From Ctenosaura bakeri (lineage: Eukaryota > Chordata > Lepidosauria > Squamata > Iguanidae): a stretch of 64,000 nucleotides of DNA. A model generated the notes under the pieces. It was not told the DNA's origin. It did not search any database and saw only the letters and a list, made by a program, of their open reading frames with translations. The stretch lies in NCBI GenBank assembly GCA_948474755.1, contig CAOLHI010001662.1:124001-188000 (forward strand), written 5' to 3'. Numbering within the stretch: the first letter of the stretch is position 1; every line of letters starts with the position of its first letter. Made by a program: the position numbers and the translations under genes. Below are positions 45,149 through 56,421 of this stretch, in pieces.

Positions 45149-45778
45149 CCCAAAAGCTACTATGTACTTTTCTGTAGGGGTAGGTGAGAAAGAAGTTGAT
45201 GAAAACTGTAGAAAGACAGTCATTTGAGTGGGAAGTACATATTCTAAGATCTTGTTGGCCAAATGGCATAGTGTAAACCTCTGTGTGCTTACGCTGCTTC
45301 CTGGGAGTGGGAGGTCAGCAGCTACTTCTTTACCACTGGGTGCACAAGGGTGGCTGGGAGCTTCCAGGTGCATCTTTCCCCTCTGGTCATTGATCAGCTA
45401 CAGAGGTTACTGCCCTGGCACAGCCAAGAAACAGTAGCAGCTTTTGACCTTGTCCATGATGTGATGGTTGCTTCTCTTTTACCAGGTGCGCAAGTGCATC
45501 TGAACCATTCCCAGAGACTTTCTCCATGACCAATCACTGGCTGGGGGGAGGAGCTGCACCTGGAAGCCTTCAGCTGCTATGTGAACCCAGTGGTAAAGAA
45601 GTAGCTACAGCCCTCTCACTCCCAGAAAGCAACATAAGTACACAAAGGTTTACATTATGCCCTTTGGCCAGTAAGATCTTAGTAGATATACTGTTCCCCC
45701 AATTGACTATCGTTCTACAGTTTTTACCAACTTCTTTCTCACCTATCCCTACAGGAAAGTATTGAGTAGCTTTTGGGT
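45149..45778. repeat. 630-bp fold-back element (large inverted repeat)
   Basis: The left arm (about 45149-45375) and right arm (about 45555-45778) are reverse complements at roughly 80-85% identity by eye, from the shared ends 'acccaaaagctact' / 'agtagcttttgggt' to 'cttccaggtgca'. Conserved blocks include 'aggtgagaaagaagttg', 'taagatctt', 'tgtaaacctytgtg' and 'ctacttctttaccactggg'. About 180 bp of unpaired centre. No target-site duplication is obvious and I do not know the family. The short frames in each arm (69 and 79 codons) reflect the inverted repeat. Confidence 0.9.
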
Positions 45779-46214
45779 CTTCATATTAACTTTTTAAAAC
45801 TTTCTGAGAATTGATGAGCTCAAAATTCCCTGGGGTTAAGCCTCAGGAATGATATCTCCCTGTCGAAAAGTCTCACATTATTATTATTTTTAAAAGGAAG
45901 TATGAAGAAGTGAAATTGACGCTTTCTGTGTGGCAGTTGATGCCACAGGAGGCTTAAGGTCACTCTTACGTTCTTTGGAAATTTGAACATAATTACCTTT
46001 CTCCTTTCCACACACACAGAATTGTCAGTTCAACATCAACTGTCATGAATTAAACTCAGCTGCCTTAACACAGAGACTTTGATTGACAGTCTCCTTGTGG
46101 TGCTTATGTCAGAATGGAACAATATTTTCCCCAAAATCTATGTCTCCAGATCACAGAGTGGCTACAGCTCTGAAGAAGATGAAATCTGTCCCTTGCTACC
46201 AAAATCCACCTTAA
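45779..46214. other. No gene seen
   Basis: AT-rich. Nothing recognised. Confidence 0.35.
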
Positions 46215-47330
46215 TTACATTGGGCATGATGGTGGTGATGACGATGATGACAATGACATCGTCCCTTTTCCCAATCTGGGACTTACGCCGGTTTACAAAT
46301 GTTAAACAGATACAGATTAAAAAGTTATATCACACAAAATTAAAACATATAATTAAACTACCCATAAAGTTGAAGACCATTAAAAACCAGCCATTCAAAA
46401 GAAGAAGAAAAAAATATAAACAGCATAGAATGTGAAAGGCCTTCCCCCAAAGTAGTCGCTCCACAAAGATATTCCAAAACAAAAAGGTCATCACTTTCTT
46501 ATAAAAAGATAGCAGGGAAGGTGCCAGTCTAAACTCTCTAGGAAAGGAATTCCAGAGCCTAGGAAGAAGGCCTTCTCCCATACTCCCCCAGGATGTACCT
46601 GGGAGGGGACTAAGACAGAAAGAAAGGCTTACCCAGAAGATCCCAAGGAACAAATAGGCTCATACAGTGAAATATGATTGTTCAGATAACCTAGATTTGA
46701 GCCATATAGGGCTTTGCAGCACTTTGAATTGCACTTGGAATACAAACAAATTATGTGCCCCACAGCCAGTCCCAGTTAACAATCTGACTGCAACTTTTGG
46801 ACCAAAGACTCTTCAAGGAAAGACTTACGTAAACAGCAAATTACCAAATGCAACATAATTAATATATGTACCACCAGGGTCAGATCTAGTATCTCAAGAA
46901 CAGGTGCAACTGGTATGCAAGCTTTCACTGTGGAAATGCACTTCTGGACACTGCCAAAACCTGGGCTTTCAGGCTCAGAGTTAGGTCCAGGAGTATATCC
47001 AAATTGCAAACCTGTCTTTTCAGGGGAAGCGTAATCCCATCCGTACATCCCTATTCCCTACTCTTCCTTTTGACTGATTAGGAGCACTTCTGTCTTCTCT
47101 GGATTAAGTTTTAATCCGTTCACCCTCATCTAGTCTATTACTGATGACAAGCACCAGTTTAGAACTTTACACAACTTCTCTGGATTGAGGTGTAGCAGAA
47201 GGAGCAGTACTGCTGTGGACCATCGGCATCCTGATGGCCCCAGACCAAAACTCCAGACAGCAGTTTCATGTTTATGTTAAATATCATGGGGGACAAATCA
47301 GAAAATGAGTGCCAAGTCAATTAATTAATT
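46215..47330 (-). mobile_element. L2-type LINE, 3' half
   Basis: The 3' end (left) has the trinucleotide run 'atgatggtggtgatgacgatgatga' and 'cccaatctgggacttacgccggtttacaa'. Further right the complement of about 47090-47135 reads R(V/I)xLKLNPEKTEVLLI, and that of about 47215-47290 reads SPMIFNINMKLL followed by a damaged HQDADG where L2 has HQYADD. Both are L2 RT motifs in the expected order. No open frame is intact. Confidence 0.75.
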
Positions 47331-48376
47331 ATGGCTTATCCAGCCTTGTACAGTAATAACTGCAGGGAGTCCAAAGTCCCCCAACAAAAATCCCTGAATT
47401 CTGCATATACAAACTACTTCGGATGTAAGTGGAGAACTACATGCTTCAATTTTCCACTACAATTTTGAAAAAGTTCCCTTGCCAATTGAAAACTTGCCAC
47501 TGAGAAGGAATTAATGTAGGCTTTCCCTTATTTTTCTATGTGCGTGAATTCTTTTGTACACAAGAACATTCCTACATGCTTGAGGAAGGGTGGTGTCAGA
47601 AAAGAGATCCAGTTCAAGACAGTAGTTTATTACCTGAGCCCTAACTATTCACCAAGGCCTTTACATCAATTACTTATGATTGTGACACTATTGCCAATCT
47701 ACTCCCCAAATCGACTTTATTGGGCATCAGTTGTGTGGGGAGAAGGAAGTCCATTGTGCCAGTGATCAGTCACAGCATGGGTGAATGAAATTTCTGTTAC
47801 ATTTGGGAGCTGAGGTAGGGCCAGGACAAGTTATTTAGTTAACCAATAGAATCAATGGAATTTTCATTAAGTTTTGACTTACCAAATTGCCAGTGTTTTG
47901 GTTTGTCTAGGCTAACTGGAACTAACAACTCAGTTGAGGCCCACCAGAATGACAGGTGTGGAAGTCATTATTAAAGTCATTTTATATCAGAAAAAAAACC
48001 TCTCCATGGTTCTCCTCACCCTCAAACACACATACTCACTAGTAGCATAATGCTGGGCAAAGGAATATAATAGTCAAAAGTCATTCACTTGAGCCCCTAA
48101 CCACCTTCACTTAACTTCGTACCCTAGCAATGTGGGCCTTGCAATGTACAGCCTGCATCCTCCTCCTGTCAGGAGCACTTGAGCAATTTTAAAATTATTT
48201 TTAAAATTTAAATACATTTACAAACAGCAGTGCTCCCTTCCCCCAACAATTAGCTGAATTAGCACTATCAACATTTACAACATATACATTTTCTACCTAA
48301 CAAAGTTATGTCCTACCCAGAGACTGCTCTTGGGACTCTTTTCCAATTATAATTGACTATGTCAAAAAGCAGAATT
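47331..48376. other. No gene or clear repeat recognised
   Basis: CpG-poor DNA with a short A/T-rich patch at 48185-48215. Confidence 0.4.
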
Positions 48377-48491
48377 CAAAGATATAGCCATGTTAGTCTG
48401 GATAAGCATGCAAAAGGGTCTTGTAGTACCTTTTAGTAACTAATTGAAAAAGAAATTGATAGCATAAGCTTTCATAGAGTTAAGTCTTCTT

Positions 48492-49877
48492 GGATGGCAC
48501 ATGTATTTATTGAATGACAAAGATAAGGTCAATGTGGCTTTTAATAATTAGTGTATTAGACGTGCCATGTTAAGACTTTGGAATGGATACAAAGCTAGAC
48601 TGTGTACAAAAATACCTTTTTGGATTTCTCCACAAGAAGCTTTTTACAAAACAGAAATGAGACCAGACCAATGTTGGTTGACATATAAAGATTTACTAAA
48701 GAAGACGGAGAGAGGTCTTGACATGAAATCCTTGCAACAGTTACAAGAAGAAAGTTTTAGCTTGTAACGGCTTTCACATAGGCAGTACTATTTGAGATTT
48801 ATGGAGGATAAAAAGAATAAAGATTTTGAAGAGGACAAATCAGAATTTGAAGTGGTGCTTTGTACCTATGATGATATCTGATTGCAAATGATATAATTTC
48901 TTGCAAAAAATAGACATGGAAGAAGAGCAAACTGAAAATATACTTTGCTATGATCTTCAAGAAAATTTGTATAAGATGTTGATGCGCTAGTATCTCACAC
49001 CAGAGAGGTTGTAAAAAAAGTATAAAGACATGACAGATAGATGTTGGAAATGTCAAGAACATATTGGAACTTTTTATCATATGTGGTGGAATTGTGGAAA
49101 GGCTAAGAAGTTTTGGATGGAAACACAGAATATGATTCAAAGAATTTTGAAATGCCAGATAGTTAACATACCTAAATTATTTTTTGCTAGGAATTTGGAG
49201 TGATGAAGTTAAAACTGACAAAAAATATCAGAAATTGCTTCAATGTATACTGCTGACTTGTCTATGCAAAGTATTGGAAGAAAACTGAGATCCCATCAAT
49301 GACTGAATGGTTTAATAGACTGGTGTCAATTGAAGAGATGGATAGATTATCTGCCAAACTGAAGGGAATTTCTGATGAAGAATTTATTTCAGATTAGAGA
49401 TGTTCAATAGAATTTGTCAGGATAAATGAGGGCGATTTGGTGATTCTATGGTTTTGAACTTACTCAATAGTTTGTCTTTTTTTTTAAAAAAAACTGTTGT
49501 AGTTTATTATTCTGAGAAAGATGTTGAGAAAAAGTTAAATATGATTATAAGTTGTTGCTATAATATGTTTAAGATTTGATTAAAGGGAGTAATAATGTAG
49601 TGGACTTAAATAATAGCATTTTAAAATAGTTAATAATATTGATTTTTGAAATGGAAATTTATGGAATATATGGAATATAAGAAATTTAGGAAATCTAGAA
49701 ATTAAAATAGTTTGAAAATATAAACAAAAGGAGCAACAAATTTAAAACAGTACAAAGTAATGAATTTAAGTTAAGTACATTTTCATATCTTAAAGCTGTT
49801 TGCAACAAGAGTAGCAGCCATTTTTAATTGGATGTAGTTTTTTGTTTAGTATAATTTATCAGTTTAGTTTTAGTATG

Positions 49878-49913
<36 letters not shown>

Positions 49914-50047
49914 CATTTTTGTATGTTTAGTATAATTGTATATGTAGGTTGATTTGTTGTTTGCTTTTATTATATATTGGTTTGGTTGGTTGTTTTTTCT
50001 TTTGTTTTATATATATAAAATTTTTAATAAAAAGAAAGAAAGAAAAA
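48492..50047 (+). mobile_element. 5'-truncated L1 LINE with exact 18-bp TSD
   Basis: The 18-bp word 'atagagttaagtcttctt' lies at 48474-48491 and 50048-50065 without a mismatch. Inside is the L1 ORF2 C-terminal part: MLRLWNGYKARL, then CWLTYKDLLKK, and near 49036-49110 the Cys/His motif CWKCQEHIGTFYHMWWNCGKAKKFW (key residues C, C, H, C). The frame has several breaks. The 3' UTR has a (TA)n run at 49879-49908 and ends 'tttttaataaaaagaaagaaagaaaaaa'. Only about the last 1.5 kb of the element was copied. Confidence 0.9.
49879..49908. repeat. Microsatellite (TA)n in the L1 3' UTR
   Basis: About 15 uninterrupted TA units. Confidence 0.95.
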
Positions 50048-50076
50048 ATAGAGTTAAGTCTTCTTCATCAGATGCA

Positions 50077-50420
50077 TGTGTCAAAAGGTATTGTTCCAAA
50101 ACTCTACTTGATTTCTTATCAATTCATGTGTTCAAGACAATCCATAGTGTAGCGGAGAGATGGCAACCAGATTACTATAAAACCATCTTCCTTCATCTCC
50201 CCTCAGATAATCGTAAATAGTAAGTTATTTTCTTCAGGCAGGTCACAGACCACAACTTTATCAAGCTGAGCCCTTAAGGAAAGACTGCAAAGTTTGTTCA
50301 GCTTCCATGCAGAACTTGCCCAATAGTACAGTTCAACATTTTTATACAAAAGCATTTCCATGTCCCCACTGAAGATGGCGAAGAGTAATGGTGTGTCAAC
50401 TAGATGGTTGTCAGTCATTG
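50077..50420. other. No gene or clear repeat recognised
   Basis: A short stretch between two L1 copies. Nothing identifiable. Confidence 0.35.
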
Positions 50421-52680
50421 GACACAGCCATGATCTTGTTTTCTTCCAAAAAACTTTTTCCCTGGTATATCATAGCCACATGTCTTCCATAAAACCTTGT
50501 CTCCACATCCTTTCCAGAAGCTTTTTTGAGTATTTTAGATACTTTAATTCAACATATTTGCTATCTGTGGACTACTTTAAGAACACATTCTATTGCTACT
50601 GCTGAAATTTACTGGTGGGGAGGAGTTTCTAATTCTGTTCCAAAGGGCTTCAGAAATCACTACTGATAGGTCACATTTCCACACTAGTTTGACCTGATTT
50701 GCCTACCAAAGCATTGTTACATTATTGTTTTGTCTGTCTCTGATAATAATCCAGCTGTTTTAATTGTTTCTGCTATGTATTGGATCTCAAATGATGTTAG
50801 TGCGCATGGAGATCCAATAGTTATGTGTAGATAAATTGCAAATGAGGAGATGGGCAATATTTGCCACCATGTAACATTCTTGTTCTCTAACTTTATTTAT
50901 AGTTCTACTGCTATAGGCTTTCCTTGAACAACATATCTCTCGTTCTGTAAACAATCCACTTTTTTCAAGAGGTGAATTGGTCAAATTTATCTTTATTTTT
51001 CAGTTCCAGACATTCAAGAGACAGATAAAGCGTAGATACAGCTGGGGCAAATAATTTGGCAAATGCAAAAGCCTTAGCATTTTTGCCCTATATGAATTAT
51101 TGATTTTACTGGCTCCTTCTTGTACATTCAGAAAAAAAATTACTGACTGTGTTGATATATTATCATCTTCTTTTTCCTTATGAACCCAAGAAGTGTGATT
51201 ATTTATTCTTATGAATTTTACTGTTTGTGCTGTCTGGAAAGCTAGGTAGTATTTCTTCAGGTACTGGATTACTATCCTCCCTTTGTTAGTCAAACTATAT
51301 TTGACATTTTTCACAAATCTATATGTTCACTCCCAGCAATAAATTCTATAATTTTTGTTGTAACTTTTGATTTACTTTTTGATAAATAGGTTTTAAGTGG
51401 TACAATTTAGAACAAAACTAAAACTGATGGCAAAATATGTATTTTTATAATTGCCAGCCTTCTTAGCAATGGAATCTTTGGATGTGTCCATTCTTGACGT
51501 TTTTGTTCCATATATATAGCAATTAGTTTATAGTTTTGATTCACTAACTGTTTAGGGTTTTTTGTGAATATTACAACTAGATATTTTATATTCAAGAAGC
51601 ACAAGGTTAATCTTGACTCAACTTTTATAGTTTGTTGTGTATGTAGTAGGACATTTATGCACATTAATTTAGATTTGTTGCAATTGTAATGTATTTTGAT
51701 GCAGTTCTTCTAACATGAACCAAGATCCTGCACTGAAGGCTACAACGTGTAACTTTATGATTGTGGAGCTCTGTCACTTGCAATGCTAGTGAATTGCAAT
51801 GATGCACAACATGGCACCATGCAAGATGCCAAATTATACCATAGGGGTCCCAATGTGTAATATGACCTCTCATTGTGCAACAGGGCATGGTGAGCATCAA
51901 GGATACATTGTGCTTGGGACTGTTGCACAACAGTCAAGTAGCTACATGTCTACTCCCCTTTGGAGAATATGAACATTGAACACCAGCACAGTTCAATTTT
52001 ACTTGATACTAAGTCAATTTAGAATGACATAACTTCCAAACATGTTGATGCCAGACATGATTTTTAATGTTATTATACTGCTTACCAGATCAGGAAAAAA
52101 ATCATCTGTATATAAATTTATCTCATTAATTTCCCGCACCTCATTTTAAAGTTATATCTTCAATGTTCTGGTACTGTTTGATTACTATTGTGAGGGATGG
52201 TATAGGATATCCCTGTCTAATACTTCTGTATAAATCGGTTGTTGTTGTTGTTGTTGTTGTTGTTTGTTTTGTAAATTTAGACTATTGAATGTGATGACAG
52301 CTTCAGATTATTCTTAGCAGACAATATAGATTTTTCATCCAAATTCATCTTGTTCAACAATGCCAAAATGCAAGCCCATTCTAGTCAATCAAATGCTTTA
52401 GAGCACCCAAAGAAAATATCACTGCTTCTTGCTGTTTCACTATTTCTCTCTGCAAAATATTAAATGTCTCCTTCACTGCATCCTCTAGGTGTCTGTGGGG
52501 CATAAATCCTGACTGATGTTGATCAATATATGTTGTTATAAAAGTGTTTAGTCTATGTGCCAGAATTGCTATAAACATTTTTCTGATTTTGGTTAAACAA
52601 TATTTTTAGACTAAATGCTGGTACTTGGGTAACATCACCTCCAGGCTTAGAGAGTTACATTTCTTGCCAGCAGAACTTTG
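50421..52680 (-). mobile_element. Degraded L1 LINE, RT to C-terminus
   Basis: Reading leftward on the minus strand, in L1 ORF2 order: a KIRKMFIAILAHRLN segment with DQHQSGFMPHR (about 52480-52600); IRQGYPIPSL near 52200 (L1: IRQGCPLSPL); IYTDDFF near 52110 (YADD box with Ala changed to Thr); IKYLVVIFTKNPKQL and GRinai-like LRRLAIIKIHILP (51407-51664); YLKKYYLAFQTAQ (51000-51314); and a damaged HMWW/FWK motif near 50450-50490. Multiple stops and frame breaks. An insertion of uncertain origin lies at about 51690-51945, and a (TTG)n at 52240-52264. Confidence 0.8.
51690..51945. repeat. Unidentified insertion within L1
   Basis: The L1 protein alignment breaks at about 51665 and resumes near 52000. 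The segment between has words such as 'gatgcacaacatggcaccatgcaagatgcc' and 'cattgtgcaacagggcatgg' (shared tgcacaac/gtgcaac cores) but no duplication or termini that I can fix. Confidence 0.4.
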
Positions 52681-53920
52681 CTGGCGCACCCAAAGTACAG
52701 TTTGGTCCGCTTAAGAATGTCTTAAGCTTTGACCTACCAAGAAATTAATATTATATGTAAATACGTATATGCATATAGTAACCAGTAACCTGTATTTATT
52801 TTCCTAGGAAAAGTTTGATAAGTTTAGTTATACACTCATCGGAGATGCACTGGATATAAACACAGACATTTCCAGGCTAAGTTCATTCCTTCATAGACAT
52901 TATGTAGCCTAGATGCATTTCATCATTGATTAGTTTCACTGCAGTACATTTCTTGCTATAAGGAGTTTCAGCCATTTCAGACGTTTTTCTGTGTAATTCA
53001 GCACCATATTATATCCACATACATTTGTTTTGGATCAGTATAGGCTATCACATTGTATCCATTCTCAGCCTGCAACCCAGCAGGTTATCAGAAATTCACA
53101 ACACTGGAAAATGGATATTGCTTACCATTCTAGGAGTTTAGGCGTTAGAAATCTACTGCATCATGAAGCAGCGGCTGGCTTCAGCTCCAAAGAGAAGAGA
53201 GCACTAGACTGTTGGGCTGCCCTTCCTTTACAGCAATCATAGATCATTATCTATTTGTTAGTCCATTATGACTTGGGAAACCAAGAACGTGCTTTCTCTT
53301 GGAAGTCAGTAGTGAGGAGCAAAAAACTGTCACATACGGCTTCCTGCTCAGAAGATCCTGATTGACCCCCCATTTCTGCATTCTTCCTTATTTTGCCCAG
53401 CTTTGAGTAGTTTCTCAGAAATTTCTGTTGTGTTTTCTTTCCTTTTTTTGTTTTTTTTAAAAAAAGCTTTTTTCCACTCTGCCACTCTTTAAGACTTTTG
53501 ATTTAAAGGTATACCACAGTATAAATGTAACAAATATATTATCATTATAAACAACAATAATAATGGATTTCCCATGTCGTTACAAAAAAGCCCTCTTACT
53601 CACCACTGTTCACTTTATCGTTTCAATTCACCTAAAAGGACCATTGGTGACTTTTCTATAAGGAAAAGTCATTTGATTTGGGGAGCAAATTGGTGCAATT
53701 ATAAGGTGATTTGAGGGCTTTTTCTCCCTCTCTTTATTTTTCCCCAAAATTACAACTATTCTAAGCAGTAAGGAATCCACATACTTCCCCCCAACACACA
53801 CAGGCACAAGGCTCCATCTTGGAAATGGCACAGCAGAGCCATGTAGTATCAAACATAGAAATATTAACAGACCTGTCTAAAGCTATACTTCCTATCATAT
53901 GGAGTGGCACTTACCTTGCA
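52681..53920. other. No gene or clear repeat recognised
   Basis: AT-rich, CpG-poor, short frames only. Confidence 0.4.
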
Positions 53921-54145
53921 AATCATAGAATCATAGAGTTGGAAGAGACCCCAGGGGCCATCCAATCCAACCCCTGCTATGCAGGAACACCCATCAAAGC
54001 ATTCCCAACAGATGGCCATCCAGCCTCTGCTTAAAAACCTCCAAAAAAAAGGAGACTCTACCACACTCCGAGGCAGCATATTCCACTGCTGGACAGTTCT
54101 GACCATCAGGAAGTTCTTCCTGAGGTTCAAGTGCAATCTCCTTTC

Positions 54146-55135
54146 CTACAGCTTGAATCCATTACTCCTTGTTCTAGTCTCTGGAGCAGCAGAGAACAAG
54201 CCCACTCCCTCCTCAACATGACATCCCTTCAAATATTTAAACATGGCTATCATGTCCCCTCTTAACCTTCTCTTCTGCAGACTAAACATACCCAGCTCCC
54301 TAAGCTGTTCTTCACAGGGCATGGTTTCCAGACCCTTCACCATTTTGGTTGCCGTCCTGTGGACATGTTCCAGCTTGTCGATATCCTTCTTGAATTGAGG
54401 TGCCCAGAACTGGACACAGTATTCCAAATGAGGCCTAACCAGTGCAGAATAAAGTGGTACCATTATCTCCCTCGATCTAGACACCATACTCCTATTGATG
54501 TAACCAAGAATCGCGTTGGCTTTCTTGGCTGCCACATCACACTTCTGACTCATGTTCAGCTTGTGATCTACCAAGACTCCTAGATCTCTTTCACATGTAC
54601 TGCTATCTAGCCATGCATCCCCCATCCTATATTTGTGCATTCCATTTTTTCTGCCTAAGTGGAGGACCTTACATTTCTCTCTGTTGAAATTCATTTTGTT
54701 AGCTTTGACCCAGCTCTCCAATCTGTCAAGGTCATTTTGAGTGTTGATCTTGTCCTCTGGTGTATTAGCAACCCCTCCCAGTTTGGTATCATCTGCAAAT
54801 TTGATCAGCATGCCCTCCATTCCTTCATCCAAGTCATTGAGGATGATGTTGAATAGCACTGGGCCCAGGACAGAACCCTGTGGCACCCTACTAGTCACTT
54901 CTCTCCAGGACGAAATGCAGCCATTGGTGATCACCCTTTGGGTTTGGTCGGTCAACCAATTCCAAATCCACCTAACAGTAGCCCTGTCCAACCCGCATTT
55001 TACTAGCTTCTTTGCAAGAATGTCATGGGGAACTTTGTCAAAGGCCTTGCTGAGGTCAAGATACGCTATGTCTACAGTATTCCCTTCATCTATCAAGTTT
55101 ATAACCCTATCATAAAAAGAGATAAGATTAGGCAT
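54146..55135 (-). pseudogene. CR1 reverse transcriptase, RT core to C-terminus
   Basis: A 329-codon open frame. Domains in order: RT finger/palm entry YLDLSKAFDKVPHDIL (residues about 25-40), palm motif VPQGSVLGPVLFNIILNDL (about 84-102), active site FADDTKLGG (about 112-120; both Asp present), KMNFNREKCKVLHLGRKN (about 146-163), and the conserved C-terminal parts [32 protein letters not shown] and DKLEHVHRTATKMVKG. In the family this enzyme copies LINE RNA into DNA at the insertion site. Here the N-terminal endonuclease and half of the fingers are out of frame or missing, so the copy is dead despite the intact active site. Much the longest family-supported frame in the window. Confidence 0.93.
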
Positions 55136-55322
55136 GACTTATTTTTGAGAAATCCATGCTGGCTTTTAGTGATTATGGGATTGCTTTCTAAGCAATTACA
55201 AACTGACTGTTTAACAATCTGCTCTAGGATCTTTCCTGGTATTGATGTCAGGCTGACTGGGTGATAATTATTTGGGTCCTCTTTTTCTCCTTTTTGAAGA
55301 TGGGGACGACATTTGACCTCCT

Positions 55323-55880
55323 TCAGTCTGCTGGGACTTCTCCTGTTCTACAAGAATTCTGAAAGATTATTGCAAGTGGTTCAGAAATGACTTCTGCCAG
55401 TTCTTTTGATATCGTTGGATGTAATTCATCTGGCCCTGGAGACTTGAATTCATCTAGTTTAGCCAAATATTCCTGTACTACTTCTCTACTTATTCTGTGC
55501 TGCATTTCTCTCGCTTCCTCACCTGCTCCCCACGCTTCAGGTTGGGTACTTCTATCCTTTTGGGAGAAAACTGAGGCAAAGAAGGTATTGAGTAGTTCTG
55601 CCTTCTCACTTCCCCCTGTTATTAATTGGTCATCTTCTCCATGCAGTGACCCTATCATTTCCTTGTTTTTCCTTTTGCTGTGGACATATCTAAAAAAAAC
55701 CTTTTTATTGTTTTTGATGTCTCTGGCAAGTCTGAGTCCATTCTGCACTTTCGCTTTTCTGACCTTCTCTCTACATCTCCTGGCTACCTGCTTGAATTCC
55801 TCTTTGATGGTTTCACCATTCTTCCATTTGCTGTACATGTTTCTTTTAACATTTAACTCAGCTGAGAGTTCTTCAGTCAA
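55323..55880 (-). pseudogene. CR1 ORF2 linker between endonuclease and RT
   Basis: A 185-codon frame upstream of the RT frame in the same element. It reads ARDIKNNKKVFFRYV, then KAELLNTFFASVFSQ and DELHPTISKELAEVISEPLAIIFQ, and ends in RTGEVPAD followed by a stop where CR1 has Trp. This is the region before RT motif 1 in CR1 proteins. The N-terminal Met is not the native start; the endonuclease domain would lie further right and was not copied. Confidence 0.9.
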
Positions 55881-55957
55881 TCATTCCTGTTTCTTTAGAC
55901 ACCTGATATGTTTTCAAGGGGTGATGCAGAAGGGAGGGCTTTCTGATGTTTTATCAC

Positions 55958-56370
55958 ATACTAGCGTATATACCCAGCATTGTCCAGGATTTTATAGATA
56001 ATAGTTGTTAGAAAGATTTGAGATCTTGTGTTTCTAATTCCCCAAACTGTCTTGTCTAGTACCTGTGAATAATCCCCATATTCCCCAATCCAGTCTGTAT
56101 TCAGAGTTATTAACATACAGAGGTTGGTTTCCTGAGGGAATACACTGTACTCCTCCTTGCTGCTAGGCCTCATCTCCATAGCAACCAGCCTATTCAAGAC
56201 AGTCACAGTTGACTGAGGTCCAAGATCTCTCTGGCTGAGAATTCTAAAGGCCCCTCCCTAAACTGCAAACCCCAGGATTCCATAGAATCTTCTTAGTCAG
56301 CCAATCATATGAGATCTTCACCTGACACAGAGAAACAAACTTTGACTTTTATATATTAGATAAAAATAAC
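55958..56370. repeat. Dispersed repeat F, with a MITE A piece inside
   Basis: Begins 'actagcgtatatacccagcattgtccagg' and ends 'tttgacttttatatattagataa'. I recall this pair of ends from a very common reptile repeat ('tatacccggcattgcccgg' ... 'tatatattagat'), family not assigned. At 56212-56289 a MITE family A fragment lies inside it. Confidence 0.55.
56212..56289. mobile_element. MITE family A, copy 10, interior fragment
   Basis: 'gagaattctaaaggcccctccctaaactgcaaaccccaggattccatag' corresponds to the loop and inner right arm of family A (compare 35749-35790). The outer arms are missing. Confidence 0.65.
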
Positions 56371-56421
56371 TAGACCCACACTTTAATGTCAGAGCTCTAC
56401 CCCAACTAAAAATCTGGAACT

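Larger units (their letters stand above)
48377..50076 (+). repeat. Dispersed repeat D, split by an L1
   Basis: Left part 'agatatagccatgttagtctggataagc' to 'ataagctttcatagagttaagtcttctt', right part (50048 on) 'atagagttaagtcttcttcatcagatgcatgtg'. Together they give the end 'agtcttcttcatcagatgcatg' known from intact copies. The L1 at 48492-50047 is inserted at this point. Confidence 0.8.
53921..55920 (-). mobile_element. CR1 LINE, about 2 kb, best preserved copy
   Basis: The left (3') end 'aatcatagaatcatagagttggaagagacc' is the CR1 3' end. Rightward the element covers the 3' UTR, RT and part of the endonuclease-RT linker before it is truncated near 55920. It serves as the internal reference for the interrupted copies at 30619 and 34891. 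Coding parts are given as two pseudogene entries. The reading frame is broken by a TGA in place of a Trp codon just left of 55323 (family motif PADWR), a one-base loss soon after, and a further frame change near 55135. Confidence 0.95.

Noticed and set aside
54146..55135. RT frame as a host gene (telomerase-like or domesticated)
   Set aside because: It has CR1-specific motifs and sits in a truncated element with the CR1 3' UTR and octamer end directly downstream. Frame-breaking changes lie just upstream.
55387..56001. 204-codon plus-strand frame
   Set aside because: Antisense of the CR1 ORF2 linker, whose minus-strand translation has clear family similarity.
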